Assembly (NCBI RefSeq): GCF_007004725.1
Contig: NZ_ML660163.1
Coordinates: forward strand, 514,915 to 578,914
Direction of reading: 5' to 3'
From: Aliikangiella coralliicola
Lineage (GTDB): Bacteria > Pseudomonadota > Gammaproteobacteria > Enterobacterales > Kangiellaceae
DNA length: 64,000 nucleotides
The notes below the pieces were generated by a model, which saw only the letters and a program-made list of their open reading frames with translations, was not told where the DNA came from and ran no database searches. Below are positions 17,307 through 26,726 of the stretch, piece after piece. Numbering within the stretch: position 1 is the first letter of the stretch; each line of letters opens with the position of its first letter. The translations under genes and the position numbers were made by a program.

Positions 17307-18267
17307 ATTCCAACCCCAAATATGCCACAACCATGTGATCCGCAATAATCAGGGGGCTATCTTTGATATTACTTGAAAAGTGGTTGTAATTAATGCCGGT
17401 TTCAAATACCCAACTTTCACTTACCGGATACTGGGCTGAAAACTCAAAATTAGTCGTGTATGACGATCCGGTGTGATAACTGCTAATTCCTGGCGCAACT
17501 TCTTCCGGCGTAACCCCAGCGTGATAATTGGTGACCTTACTTGAGTATAAAATTAAACTCGCGCCAACGGTTATATCCCAATTGCCTTGCGTTAAAACTT
17601 TTCCAACATAGGTATCGGCAATCCAGCTTTCATGACTGGTAGCAAATACATCGTAAACAAGCTCTGTCGAAAAATATAAATCATCTTTAAATCTGCTATA
17701 ACGAACACCAAAATTGTAATCATCTTTGCGTTTTTTAAGATTAACTAACTCTGGTATCGGTTGGCTGTCTTTATCTTGCGTTTCAATACCCGTAATGTAA
17801 TTGCCGCTTATCAGGTCGATACTTGAATCTTCATCTGCCCATATGTGATAGCCTGCGTAAGCCCTGCCTAAGACAGCATTAATCCGATTTTTACGGTTAG
17901 CCTCAAAGAAAAAATTACGATATTCAAGGTCGAAAACCACTGCAACAATTGGCACGGATTCATTCGTATCATCCCCCAGAAAGTAACGATTTCTTACACC
18001 TGCTCCCAACAACACACTAAAATCATACAGCAGCGTATTGGACGATTCCGCCTCATCACTTTCTATCCCCGGCTCTATATCCGATTCTATGTTACTAGCG
18101 ACAACGTCATTTTCACCCGAGATGATCCCATCATTCTCTGGTTGAAAGTTATAACCAATTATTGGCTCAGGTACGCTATACGGAATCTCGGCAGCCTCAA
18201 CTGGTGCAAGTCCCCCCCACACTGAGCCAATCAGCCACCCCCCAATAAAAACTACTTTTAATTTCAT
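17296..18267 (-). CDS. MipA/OmpV family outer-membrane protein
   Basis: MipA/OmpV proteins are outer-membrane beta-barrels, some scaffolding murein enzymes. The 323-residue product has a signal peptide (1-26, ending VEAAEIP) and an acidic linker (about 40-75, rich in Glu/Asp/Ser). The barrel begins YDFSVLLGAGVRNRYF and ends in the aromatic strand VVAYLGLEYVF, with the C-terminal Phe expected for BAM insertion. It overlaps the DUF3019 start, and the RstA/RstB pair follows, so it is probably regulated by that pair. Confidence 0.88.
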   Translation of the reverse strand: MKLKVVFIGGWLIGSVWGGLAPVEAAEIPYSVPEPIIGYNFQPENDGIISGENDVVASNIESDIEPGIESDEAESSNTLLYDFSVLLGAGVRNRYFLGDDTNESVPIVAVVFDLEYRNFFFEANRKNRINAVLGRAYAGYHIWADEDSSIDLISGNYITGIETQDKDSQPIPELVNLKKRKDDYNFGVRYSRFKDDLYFSTELVYDVFATSHESWIADTYVGKVLTQGNWDITVGASLILYSSKVTNYHAGVTPEEVAPGISSYHTGSSYTTNFEFSAQYPVSESWVFETGINYNHFSSNIKDSPLIIADHMVVAYLGLEYVF

Positions 18268-18339
18268 TCCAGCCTATATCGATTTTTATTGTTCACTCGG
18301 TAATCATACCAAATTGCGCAAAACGATAACCGTCCAGAA

Positions 18340-18364
18340 TGTCATTAATTTGTCAGAAAATGTA
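18340..18364 (-). promoter_or_regulatory. Candidate OmpR/RstA-type operator upstream of mipA
   Basis: On the plus strand TGTCA (18340-18344), TGTCA (18351-18355) and TGTA (18361-18364) recur at 11- and 10-base steps. The reverse complement of the last two, TACATTTTCTGACA, differs in only two defined positions from the enterobacterial RstA box TACATNTNGTTACA. Tandem direct repeats with about one-turn spacing are typical for OmpR-family regulators. It lies 70-100 bases upstream of the MipA start. Confidence 0.35.
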
Positions 18365-18470
18365 GCACCCTCCGCCGTATTAAATCTGTAATATTTAAAT
18401 TCAATTCCAGAAAGCGAATGATCTCTCAAATATTATTCGCTTTCCTGACCGCCAACTATTTGATTTCGCA

Positions 18471-20537
18471 TTAGAAATGCAATTTAAAACCGATGGCTGG
18501 AAACATACCGATTCCCTCTTCCTTAGCGATTTTGAAGTTATCAATGGTTTCATTACCATCCGGCGCGTAATAATATCCTTCTACGTTTTCGTGATTTAGC
18601 GCATTAATAATCGCAAATGTCCAGGCCGCTTCCATCTTCCAAAGTAAAAATTTGTATTCCGCCTGAAGATCCAATCTTTGATAATTAGGTAGCGTTTTTG
18701 AGTTCAAATCACCGTAAACAGGCAAGTAATGCCCTTCAAAATTTTCATTATCCCTCAAACCAATAATTGGGGTGTATTTCTGGCCGCTTCGAATAGTTAA
18801 TCTGGCACCAAATTCCCAATGAGAGTTAAGTTCGTAGTTAGCCACCAAGTTGAACATTAAAGGTGTATCCAGGTAATACTCTTTGGTTTCGTTGGTTCGA
18901 TCGTTGGTTCGTTCTGACTTAGACCAACTCAGTGAAGCCCAACCATACCAACCATCCGCTTTGTCTCGCTCGACCAAAAACTCGACACCATGTGCTCGCC
19001 CAGACATATCATTGCTGTAGTGCTTGGCAAAATCCGGGTCGTCCTCTGTTAGGGCCAAGGGTAAATTAGTCATTTTCTTCAGATACAAATCAACCGAGGA
19101 TTGCCACAATGGTGAAAACTCATATTTCCCACCGATAGAGAAATGGTCAGCCCGAGGCGACTTGATATCAGGATTCCCTAACTTTCGAATTGCCGTATCA
19201 GCATTTGGAAAACGGCTATATTTACCGGCCTTAGTATTTAACGATAACGCATCTGTCGCCTGCCAGGTCACCGCTGCGCGAGGCATCCAGATTTTTTCTT
19301 CTGTGTAGTCGTTATATTCTCCACGTACGCCCAACTCGAGCGTCAGGTCAGAATCAACTTGCCACATATTGGTTACATAAACGGCATTAGTCGTCTGATT
19401 TAATACCGCGGAATCTTGAATTCTATCGCCGCGCTGCTCATTACAATCTTGCTGATGATCGGTACAAAAGTAAGGAATAATATCGAATCGGTAATCGAAA
19501 TCGAATTTTCGAATCTCCGCACCAATCGTTAACTTGTGATCTTTAAACCAATTTCTCTGATAATAACCACGAAAAAAATCTTCTTCATAGCTGGAATCGA
19601 TAAACTGTCCATCACCATATGACACAACTTCACTATCATTCAGCCGTGAAACCGCGAGGCTCAAATAACCGCCGTTTTCTGCGAAAAGCTCCCATCTCGC
19701 ACCGATGCTGTCAAAATCCTGTTTGATACGAATGTCCCCTATTATTTCTGGGTCAGCACGGCCCTCCTCGGACTCTCTGGAAATATTAGCGCGCGCATTA
19801 TCGCTTGCACCTAGCGCACCAAAAGTGAACTTCTGGTTATCACCGATCAGCCACTGATATTTCAGCTGGTAGTCGTCAGATTGCGGCGCTTCATAAACAG
19901 TGATCCCTTCGTCTTCTTCGCCTTCATCATAATAGAGGTGAAGTAAACTTTTTCGCGCGGAAAAATAAAACGCCTGGTTTTCAGTTATCCCAGATTCCAA
20001 CATGACGCCAGTTTGTAGAAAGCTCCAGTCAAATGTACCAGCGAAATCCTGATTGCGGGGATCTCTTAAAGTTACATCAATAACTCCACCGGTCGCCTCA
20101 CCGAACTGCGCGCCGAATGCCGCAGGCAATAACTCGAATTTATGCACCAGGTTTTCATTAAAGATACTCGGACCAAATGCATGAAAAATATAGCCTGCGG
20201 GCATAAAATCGATATAGTAAGCGTTATCGTCAGGAGAAGACCCTCTTATTGCAGGTTCTCCGCCGACATCACCACCAGCAATCACAACACCCGGCATACT
20301 ATAGACAGCGGCTAATGGATCGCCGGCGATACCTGGAATTTTAAGTAGTTTCTGAGTGTCCTCATCAACCTCTGTGTTAGCCAAGTTTCGCCTGCCAATC
20401 ACTTTTATTTTTTTTTCGTCTGGCGCCGTTTCCTTAGCTGCTTGACTGCCCTCTTTCTCTGCAGATTCAGACCAACAGTTTCCCGAAAAGATGACAACTC
20501 CCAAAACACATAAATTGGACAATAAACTCTGTTTCAT
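18471..20537 (-). CDS. TonB-dependent outer-membrane receptor
   Basis: This 688-residue outer-membrane transporter has a signal peptide (1-22) and a TonB-box-like segment EKKIKVIGRR (about 41-50). The plug domain follows (PGIAGDPLAAVYSMPGVV; EPAIRGSSPDDNAYYID), then a 22-strand-type barrel ending in MFPAIGFKLHF with terminal Phe. There is no carboxypeptidase-like domain before the plug. The substrate is not evident from sequence. It is monocistronic with a good Shine-Dalgarno (AAGG); the upstream region contains TGTGACAAAA and TGTAACTGTA stretches reminiscent of the mipA operator candidate, so shared control is possible. Confidence 0.93.
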   Translation of the reverse strand: MKQSLLSNLCVLGVVIFSGNCWSESAEKEGSQAAKETAPDEKKIKVIGRRNLANTEVDEDTQKLLKIPGIAGDPLAAVYSMPGVVIAGGDVGGEPAIRGSSPDDNAYYIDFMPAGYIFHAFGPSIFNENLVHKFELLPAAFGAQFGEATGGVIDVTLRDPRNQDFAGTFDWSFLQTGVMLESGITENQAFYFSARKSLLHLYYDEGEEDEGITVYEAPQSDDYQLKYQWLIGDNQKFTFGALGASDNARANISRESEEGRADPEIIGDIRIKQDFDSIGARWELFAENGGYLSLAVSRLNDSEVVSYGDGQFIDSSYEEDFFRGYYQRNWFKDHKLTIGAEIRKFDFDYRFDIIPYFCTDHQQDCNEQRGDRIQDSAVLNQTTNAVYVTNMWQVDSDLTLELGVRGEYNDYTEEKIWMPRAAVTWQATDALSLNTKAGKYSRFPNADTAIRKLGNPDIKSPRADHFSIGGKYEFSPLWQSSVDLYLKKMTNLPLALTEDDPDFAKHYSNDMSGRAHGVEFLVERDKADGWYGWASLSWSKSERTNDRTNETKEYYLDTPLMFNLVANYELNSHWEFGARLTIRSGQKYTPIIGLRDNENFEGHYLPVYGDLNSKTLPNYQRLDLQAEYKFLLWKMEAAWTFAIINALNHENVEGYYYAPDGNETIDNFKIAKEEGIGMFPAIGFKLHF

Positions 20538-20734
20538 CGTGATACCTTGTTATTCATTATTAACGATATTTTGAATTATCAAGGCAGTGAGATCTGTGAC
20601 AAAATTGTAGTGTAACTGTAGGTGAGAGTATTAAAATGTACAAACAACGGAATAAATGTAAGTATTCAAAGAGAAATAAATAATAAAATAGTAGTTACGC
20701 GAATTCATTAACCAGGCAAAGAAGCGGGCTTATT

Positions 20735-21721
20735 ATGATTGAAAAACAATATGGCATTACATTATCAGATATTTTAAAAGCCCATCAAAAGATCTCAGGA
20801 ATAGCGTTTAATACACCACTGAAACAGTCATTCGAGTTATCAGCAAAACTCAATAGAAATATCTGGCTAAAACTAGAAAACATGCAACCCACAGGCGCTT
20901 TCAAAATCCGAGGCGCAGCCAATAAAATTCTTAGTCTGGATGAGAAATTTCGTTCTAACGGTGTGATTACAACATCGAGTGGAAATCATGGGCGCGCCGT
21001 AGCTTATCTTGCCGCAAAGCTCAATATACCGGCCACAGTTTGTATGACTGAAATTGTTCCGCAAGAAAAAGTCGAGAAGATAAAGATGCTCGGCGCTAAC
21101 GTCATCATACACGGAACCAATCAAGATCAAGCCAGTGAAAAAGCGCTAACCCTGGCGCAGAAAGAAGGACTTACATTTGTCCCACCATTTGATGATCCAC
21201 ATATCATTGCCGGTCAAGGAACTATTGGCTTGGAAATAATCGAGGAAAACCAGGACATCGACACACTCGTTGTACAGGTGAGTGGAGGTGGCTTAATGAG
21301 CGGCATCGCGATTGCGGCTAAAAGTATCAACCCGAAAATTAAAATTATTGGTGTAACTAGTGAAAAAGGTGCTGCGATTTATGAGAGCATTAAAGCCGGA
21401 AAAATAGTAACTGTGGATGAACCTGTCAGCTTAGCTGACGCGCTTCCAGGTCCTATTCCGAAAGATAATCAATATACATTTCAAATTTGTCGAGACTTAG
21501 TCGACGAAATAATTCCTGTCTCTGATGATCTGATAGCCAAAGCAATGGTGCACGCTTTTAAAAAAGAGAAGCTGGTTCTTGAAGGCGGCGGCGCGGCAAG
21601 TATTGCTTTATTGATGACAATCCCCCCAGAAAAGCTCGGTAAAAATGTTGCAGCGATTTGTTCAGGGGATAATGTCAATCCCGAAAAAATACTAGAATTG
21701 ACAAAAACGGTGGAAATTTAA
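20735..21721 (+). CDS. Threonine/serine dehydratase-like PLP enzyme
   Basis: The 328-residue product is a fold-type II PLP enzyme. Its signature is TGAFKIRGA with Schiff-base K57, then the SSGNH phosphate/substrate loop, the SGGGLMSG glycine-rich PLP-phosphate loop, and a C-terminal CSGDNVNP. It lacks a C-terminal ACT regulatory domain, so it resembles catabolic threonine dehydratase (TdcB) or the hydroxyectoine-pathway EutB rather than biosynthetic IlvA. No pathway neighbours help choose; reaction most likely deamination of L-threonine or L-serine to the 2-oxoacid. Confidence 0.88.
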   Translation: MIEKQYGITLSDILKAHQKISGIAFNTPLKQSFELSAKLNRNIWLKLENMQPTGAFKIRGAANKILSLDEKFRSNGVITTSSGNHGRAVAYLAAKLNIPATVCMTEIVPQEKVEKIKMLGANVIIHGTNQDQASEKALTLAQKEGLTFVPPFDDPHIIAGQGTIGLEIIEENQDIDTLVVQVSGGGLMSGIAIAAKSINPKIKIIGVTSEKGAAIYESIKAGKIVTVDEPVSLADALPGPIPKDNQYTFQICRDLVDEIIPVSDDLIAKAMVHAFKKEKLVLEGGGAASIALLMTIPPEKLGKNVAAICSGDNVNPEKILELTKTVEI

Positions 21722-21766
21722 TTCGCGGAAATAGCGCCAAAAATCTCTTTTAAAATTAACTCGTCC

Positions 21767-21845
21767 GAAATAGTCAATTCTGAATAATCAGTTTTGAATA
21801 ACCAGTTCAGAATAATCAGTTTGAAATAGCTAATTCGGAATAAAA
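21767..21845. repeat. Degenerate 14-bp tandem repeat
   Basis: Five to six consecutive units of 13-15 bases follow GAAATAGTCAATTCT, GAATAATCAGTTTT, GAATAACCAGTTCA, GAATAATCAGTTT, GAAATAGCTAATTCG. The last units run into the 3' end of the acetyltransferase gene. The period is not a multiple of three, so it is not a coding repeat there. It lies in the short convergent gap between the dehydratase and acetyltransferase genes. Confidence 0.7.
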
Positions 21846-22336
21846 AGTCGGCTGGGCTCGCTATATCCGGGAAGGCTGATCATCTTATCAAACTTCAACC
21901 CGGCTTTTTCAAGCACTCGCATAGAACTCGAGTTTTCTAACGAAGTGATACCCAGTACACGCTCAATCTTTTGCGTTTCTTTGGCGTGCACCAGAACAGC
22001 TCTCGCGGCTTCTGAAGCTAACCCCATTCCCCAAAATTCAGGCATCATTGCAAATCCGATATCGGGGTTTTCCAGTCCATCGCGCTTCACCAGGCCGCAC
22101 ATTCCCACAGGTGTTCCTTTCAATTTAAGTTCAGCCATATAAAGGCCAAAGCCGTTATCCTGATAACTTTTTATCGGGCCTTGTAAAAGATAATTTTGTG
22201 CGTCAGCTATCGTATGAACATTCTTATCGCCGATATTTTTAATCCAGGACGGCTCATTCACTAACTTGAGGATAAAGTCTGCATCGTCTAAATTGAACTC
22301 GCGCAGAGCAAGCCTATCAGTTTCAATCAATGCCAT
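21830..22336 (-). CDS. GNAT acetyltransferase (RimJ/RimL-like)
   Basis: The 168-residue product belongs to the GNAT acyltransferases. It starts IETDRLALREF, typical of the RimJ/RimL branch, and contains the acetyl-CoA binding region PEFWGMGLASEAARAVL (motif A) and VLGITSLENSSSMRVLEKAGL (motif B). This branch acetylates N-termini of ribosomal proteins or small amines; the substrate is not predictable here. An AGGAGG lies about 10 bases before the ATG. Its 3' end overlaps the 14-bp tandem repeat. Monocistronic. Confidence 0.9.
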   Translation of the reverse strand: MALIETDRLALREFNLDDADFILKLVNEPSWIKNIGDKNVHTIADAQNYLLQGPIKSYQDNGFGLYMAELKLKGTPVGMCGLVKRDGLENPDIGFAMMPEFWGMGLASEAARAVLVHAKETQKIERVLGITSLENSSSMRVLEKAGLKFDKMISLPGYSEPSRLFIPN

Positions 22337-22594
22337 ATTGATTAGTCCTCCTGCAAAGTTTCTCGATCTTAATTTATTTTCTTTTTAGCACAGATATCTC
22401 ATGTGCCTAGTCTCCAGAAATTAGTATTGAGAACCGGAAACATCAATACAGCTTACCAGAAGTTTTGTTCAAAAAAAGACAGAATTGTCAATCATCACCC
22501 AATTTTCACTTTAATTAATCAATATTTATCTCAAATTATCCCTTATCCTTGCTATATTTTGCTGATATTGGTTCAGCTGTAAGCCTGCACACCT

Positions 22595-23056
22595 TTAATT
22601 TCGGTGCTTGGGCTTTTTCCTGATATACAGCACCTTATCAACCCTTGCGATAATGTTCTGCTCTTTATCTTTGATCAAAACCTCAAATGTTGGTAAATAC
22701 TTCTCACCGTTATGAGTTTCCTCCTTTATCAGCGCCAACATATCGTCTTCGATTAGTATTTCCGCCGTTACCTCCGATGTGGCCGGTTGCAGATAATCAA
22801 TCGTCGCACTTTTATCCCAAACAAAATATTCAGGCCCCAGAATTTGCATTAACATCAGCATTATTTGCGGATCGACCATTGAGTACAAACTGCCGCCAAA
22901 GTGGCTTCCAACCGCATTGCGGTTGTACCATCTTAACTTCATTCTGACTCCCATCTGTTTCCAATCATCGCTAATGTGGGTGATCTTTACTCCCGCTCCA
23001 AGGTAAGGGGGGTAAATGTTAAGTAGGCGCTTAAGCCCTTTCGGCGTAAATTTCAT
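22595..23056 (-). CDS. DUF4442 hotdog-fold protein
   Basis: The 153-residue product has the hotdog thioesterase-like architecture of DUF4442. It starts with PPYLGAGVKI, and the central NRNAVGSHFGGSLYSMVDP helix region is the conserved core, followed by DKSATIDYLQPAT. Members are related to acyl-CoA thioesterases but mostly uncharacterised. A GAGGA Shine-Dalgarno is present 7 bases before the ATG. It is divergent from rapA. No pathway partner lies beside it. Confidence 0.85.
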   Translation of the reverse strand: MKFTPKGLKRLLNIYPPYLGAGVKITHISDDWKQMGVRMKLRWYNRNAVGSHFGGSLYSMVDPQIMLMLMQILGPEYFVWDKSATIDYLQPATSEVTAEILIEDDMLALIKEETHNGEKYLPTFEVLIKDKEQNIIARVDKVLYIRKKPKHRN

Positions 23057-23201
23057 CTCTCATCCTCGCTATCAGGCATTGATTGCGCTAGTACGATCCT
23101 CTTTCTCACTCGCTAATAAAACGAACAGGAAAAAACGATACAAGTGGTCTTACCAGATAATAACATAAAATATCAAATCGCCAATAAACCGCAAAAAGCA
23201 C

Positions 23202-23230
23202 TTATTTACCCAGAATAGTGGTGCTATAAT
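23202..23230 (+). promoter_or_regulatory. rapA promoter
   Basis: A perfect -10 TATAAT (23225-23230) sits 17 bases after a weak -35 TTATTT (23202-23207) and is followed by the GC-rich CCGCGCC. The predicted start lies about 65 bases before the RapA ATG at 23301. Confidence 0.5.
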
Positions 23231-23300
23231 CCGCGCCTTTAGAAAACCCACCTATACTTATTAATTAAGTAGCTAAGTTCGGATTACACCCACATACACT

Positions 23301-26168
23301 ATGACTGATTTTACCATTGGCCAGCGTTGGCTCAGTGAAAACGAAACGGAATTAGGATTAGGACTTGTCCAAAATGTTGATCATCGTCTGGTCACTGTTT
23401 ATTTCCCAGCTTGTGACGATCAAAGAACCTACGCAAAAAATAATGCTCCGTTGTCTCGAGTAGCCTTTGAAGTCGGCGAACAAATTGAAACCATGCATGG
23501 CGAAATGTTGAAAGTGGAAAGAATTGAACCACTCAACGGTATTCTCGTTTATATGGGTAAACAAACCGGCGGTGGCGATGAATTGATTCCTGTTCCTGAA
23601 ACTCAGCTCAGTCATCATCTAGAATTGAATAAAGCTTCTGATCGTTTGTTTTCCGGTCAAATAGATTCGCTGCGCTGGTTTGAGCTTCGATACGCCGCCA
23701 TGAAAGCGAAAGAGCAACAACAGCTGTGTAAAGTGAATGGGTTACAAGGGCCACGAGTGGACCTCATCGGCCATCAACTTTATATTGCTTCCGAAGTTGG
23801 AAACCGTTTCGCCCCGCGCGTTTTGCTCGCAGATGAAGTCGGTTTAGGAAAAACGATTGAAGCCGGTATGATTATTCATCAACAATTGCTTAATCATCGA
23901 GCCCAGCGAGTCTTAATTGTTGTTCCTCAAGCGCTAGTGAATCAGTGGTTCGTTGAAATGATTCGTCGATTCAACTTACATTTTAGTATTTTCGATCAAG
24001 CGCGAATTGATTCGTTAATTAGTTTAGATGATCTGGAATTAGGCGAGAACGTTGATATTGATCTGAACAATATTGAAGTTGAAAATCCCTACTTATCAGA
24101 GCAACTGGTTTTATGTAGTAGTGAGTTTTTGGCCGAGTGTGACTTAAATCTAATTAAAGATGGCGAATGGGAATTACTCGTTGTTGACGAAGCACATCAT
24201 CTTGAATGGTCACCGGAACAACCCAGTAAGGAATACCTGCGCATAGAAACCATTGCTCGCGACACCGCCGGATTATTACTACTTTCTGCCACTCCTGAAC
24301 AATTGGGTCAGGAAAGTCATTTCGCTCGATTGAGGCTCTTAGATCCAGACCGCTTCCACAGCCTGGAAGCATTTGTTGAAGAACAGCAAGCTTATCAACC
24401 AATTGCAGAATTGGTCTCGCAAATTGTCGAGCAAGAGACCTGGACTTCTTCACTAAAACAACAAATTAGTCAATACCTGGACGATGTAGAAATTTGCGAA
24501 GACAACCGAGACCGCATTTTGAGTGAGTTGCTGGATCGCAATGGCACTGGCCGTGTACTTTATCGGAATACCCGTAAAAACATCAAAGGCTTCCCGAAGC
24601 GAAAGGTTATTGCTCATCCAGTCGATAACTGTGAAAAATATTTTGATGATGTAGGCAATGATCTCAACGAAACAATTGCGTATCTACTGCACCCTGAAAC
24701 CCAATATGCCGATGAATCCTGGACTCAGTTTGACCCGCGTATTGGTTGGTTAAAAAATTTCCTGAAAGAAAATCGCAGCGAAAAAATCCTGATTATTTGT
24801 GCACACAAAGATACTGCGATAGCGTTAGATTTACATTGTCGATTCAAGCAAGGCATTAACTGTTGCACATTCCACGAGGATATGGACATTATTAGCCGTG
24901 ACCGAGCAGCCGCGCATTTTGCCGATCAGGAAGACGGCGCTCAAGCGATGTTTTGTTCGGAAATTGGAAGTGAAGGCCGAAACTTTCAGTTTAGTCATAA
25001 GCTAGTGTTGATGGACCTGCCCCTAAACCCCGACTTGCTAGAGCAACGAATTGGGCGACTGGATAGAATTGGGCAAAATCAGGATATTGAAATACATGTC
25101 CCGTTTATGCAACAAAGCGCGCAAGAAGTCATTTTCAACTGGTATCACCTGGGAATGAATGCCTTCGAAAAAACCAATTCAGCCGGGTCTGCAATTTTTA
25201 AGCGAACCAAAGCCCAATTATTCGATGCTTTAGTGAATCACAGTGATCAATCCCAACAAGAAGCTTTGATCAAAGAAACCCAGGAAATTACTGCAGAAAT
25301 TAATCAAGCAATGGAGTCCGGTCGCGATAAACTTTTAGAGCTGGCTTCTTTTAACCAAAAAGCTGCAGACCAATTAGTCGAATATGTAGCAGAAAGAGAC
25401 AGTCTCGCACCACGTGCCTTTATGGAATCTTGCTGGGATCGATTCGGCGTTCAAGTTGAAGATCATTCAGAAAAAACCTATGTCATCAGGCCTGGCGATC
25501 ACATGTTTATCGGATCATTCCCAGCCTTGCCCGAAGACGGCATTACCGCTACTTATGACCGTAAAACAGCCTTATCAAGAGACGATATTCAATTTATCAG
25601 TTGGGAACATCCAATGGTGAGTGGCGCTGTCGATATGGTTTTATCTGAAGATAAAGGGAACGCCAGCGTTTGTATCCTGAAAAACAAAGCCATTAAAGCA
25701 GGCACAATTTTGATGGAAGTTTTATATCACATTGACTGTGTTGCTCCCAAATACCTTCAGGCACAACGCTTTCTGCCTTACACAGCAATCAGGGTACTCA
25801 CTGATGTTAATGGCAATGACCTGGCTGAAAAAGTAAACCATACCAATTTGAGTAAACAGTGCCAGAAGATCCCTAAAAACACTTCTCGTCAGGTACTCAA
25901 AAGCGAAGAAAAAATTCTACGCAAAATGCTGGCCTCTGCCGATAAAAAAGCCGATGTGAAGGCGGCAAAAGTTTTAGATTCTGTGCTGACTAATATGCAG
26001 GTTTCACAGTCTGATGAGTTGAATCGTTTAATTTCATTGCAGAAGAAAAATCCAAACATTCGAAACGATGAAATCGAGTTCATAAAAACCCAAACACAGT
26101 TGCTTGAAAAGTATTTGAAAGATACTCAACTGCAACTGGAGGCGGTTCGGGTGATAGTCGCCGTTTAG
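23301..26168 (+). CDS. rapA: RNA polymerase-associated Swi2/Snf2 ATPase RapA
   Basis: RapA recycles RNA polymerase by binding the core enzyme and remodelling stalled complexes. The 955-residue product has the N-terminal Tudor-like region (MTDFTIGQRWLSENETELGL), Walker A ADEVGLGKT at 177-185, DEAH at 296-299, and the C-terminal helicase lobe with IGSEGRNFQFSHKLVLMDLP and QRIGRLDRIGQ. The RapA-specific C-terminal domain follows. Length is close to the E. coli protein (968). It is monocistronic with its own promoter, and its presence supports a gammaproteobacterial host. Confidence 0.96.
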   Translation: MTDFTIGQRWLSENETELGLGLVQNVDHRLVTVYFPACDDQRTYAKNNAPLSRVAFEVGEQIETMHGEMLKVERIEPLNGILVYMGKQTGGGDELIPVPETQLSHHLELNKASDRLFSGQIDSLRWFELRYAAMKAKEQQQLCKVNGLQGPRVDLIGHQLYIASEVGNRFAPRVLLADEVGLGKTIEAGMIIHQQLLNHRAQRVLIVVPQALVNQWFVEMIRRFNLHFSIFDQARIDSLISLDDLELGENVDIDLNNIEVENPYLSEQLVLCSSEFLAECDLNLIKDGEWELLVVDEAHHLEWSPEQPSKEYLRIETIARDTAGLLLLSATPEQLGQESHFARLRLLDPDRFHSLEAFVEEQQAYQPIAELVSQIVEQETWTSSLKQQISQYLDDVEICEDNRDRILSELLDRNGTGRVLYRNTRKNIKGFPKRKVIAHPVDNCEKYFDDVGNDLNETIAYLLHPETQYADESWTQFDPRIGWLKNFLKENRSEKILIICAHKDTAIALDLHCRFKQGINCCTFHEDMDIISRDRAAAHFADQEDGAQAMFCSEIGSEGRNFQFSHKLVLMDLPLNPDLLEQRIGRLDRIGQNQDIEIHVPFMQQSAQEVIFNWYHLGMNAFEKTNSAGSAIFKRTKAQLFDALVNHSDQSQQEALIKETQEITAEINQAMESGRDKLLELASFNQKAADQLVEYVAERDSLAPRAFMESCWDRFGVQVEDHSEKTYVIRPGDHMFIGSFPALPEDGITATYDRKTALSRDDIQFISWEHPMVSGAVDMVLSEDKGNASVCILKNKAIKAGTILMEVLYHIDCVAPKYLQAQRFLPYTAIRVLTDVNGNDLAEKVNHTNLSKQCQKIPKNTSRQVLKSEEKILRKMLASADKKADVKAAKVLDSVLTNMQVSQSDELNRLISLQKKNPNIRNDEIEFIKTQTQLLEKYLKDTQLQLEAVRVIVAV

Positions 26169-26187
26169 TTTAAAACTTGTTTCAGTA

Positions 26188-26241
26188 AAAAAGTACCTGT
26201 AAAAAGCACCTGTTAGTCAGAAACCTTAATTATAATTAAGG
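26188..26241. repeat. 13-bp direct repeat and 18-bp perfect palindrome
   Basis: Just after rapA, AAAAAGTACCTGT (26188-26200) is followed immediately by AAAAAGCACCTGT (26201-26213), 12 of 13 identical. Ten bases later comes a perfect palindrome, CCTTAATTATAATTAAGG (26224-26241). There is no U-tract, so this is not a typical terminator. The palindrome is 58 bases before the cyclotransferase-like gene and could be an operator for it. Confidence 0.5.
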
Positions 26242-26298
26242 AATACTTTACGATTGACAGAATAACTCCGAGTAATCTGCAAGGAAATTTGGTAGCAC

Positions 26299-26712
26299 AT
26301 GACTGAACGACGAATCGACGGATTTTTTTACGGGCTGTTTATGGACAGCAACATTCTCAAAAAAAATCATATCGCGGCAGTGGCTCCTCGCCGAGCATAT
26401 GTTGATGACTATGGGTTACGCATTGGTCAACGGGCGACACTGGTTCCTACTCCTGGGGAGCGAGCTTACGGTATGCTCTTTGCGCTGACCCACGACGAGC
26501 TTGATAAACTCTATAATGCGCCAGGCTTAGAGCAATATCGGCCAGAAGCCATACTCGCCCAATCATTGGAAGGCGAAAACTTCCCTGCATTATGTTACAA
26601 CCTACGCGAAGCTCCGGGCGCAAACGAAGCCAATGCAGAATATGCAGCGAGCCTCAGGACAGTTCTCAGTAGATTAAATTTTCCATCGGAATACATTACC
26701 TCTATTTCTTAG
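26299..26712 (+). CDS. Gamma-glutamylcyclotransferase-like protein
   Basis: The 137-residue product has the AIG2/GGCT fold pattern. The N-terminal motif FFYGLFMDSNIL stands for the usual YGSLxxG substrate loop, a strand follows (RATLVPTPGERAYGMLFALT), and the ...YRPEAILAQ segment completes the core. Family enzymes cleave gamma-glutamyl amines or amino acids to 5-oxoproline; the variant substrate loop makes the exact substrate uncertain. It follows rapA by 130 bases and faces the cupin gene convergently. Confidence 0.75.
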   Translation: MTERRIDGFFYGLFMDSNILKKNHIAAVAPRRAYVDDYGLRIGQRATLVPTPGERAYGMLFALTHDELDKLYNAPGLEQYRPEAILAQSLEGENFPALCYNLREAPGANEANAEYAASLRTVLSRLNFPSEYITSIS

Positions 26713-26726
26713 TATTCGAACAGAAC

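Noticed and set aside
22581-22615. Hairpin-like AAGCC..GGGCTTTTT near the DUF4442 stop
   Set aside because: The T run is on the plus strand, where no gene ends; for the minus-strand gene no U-tract follows, and pairing has several bulges.
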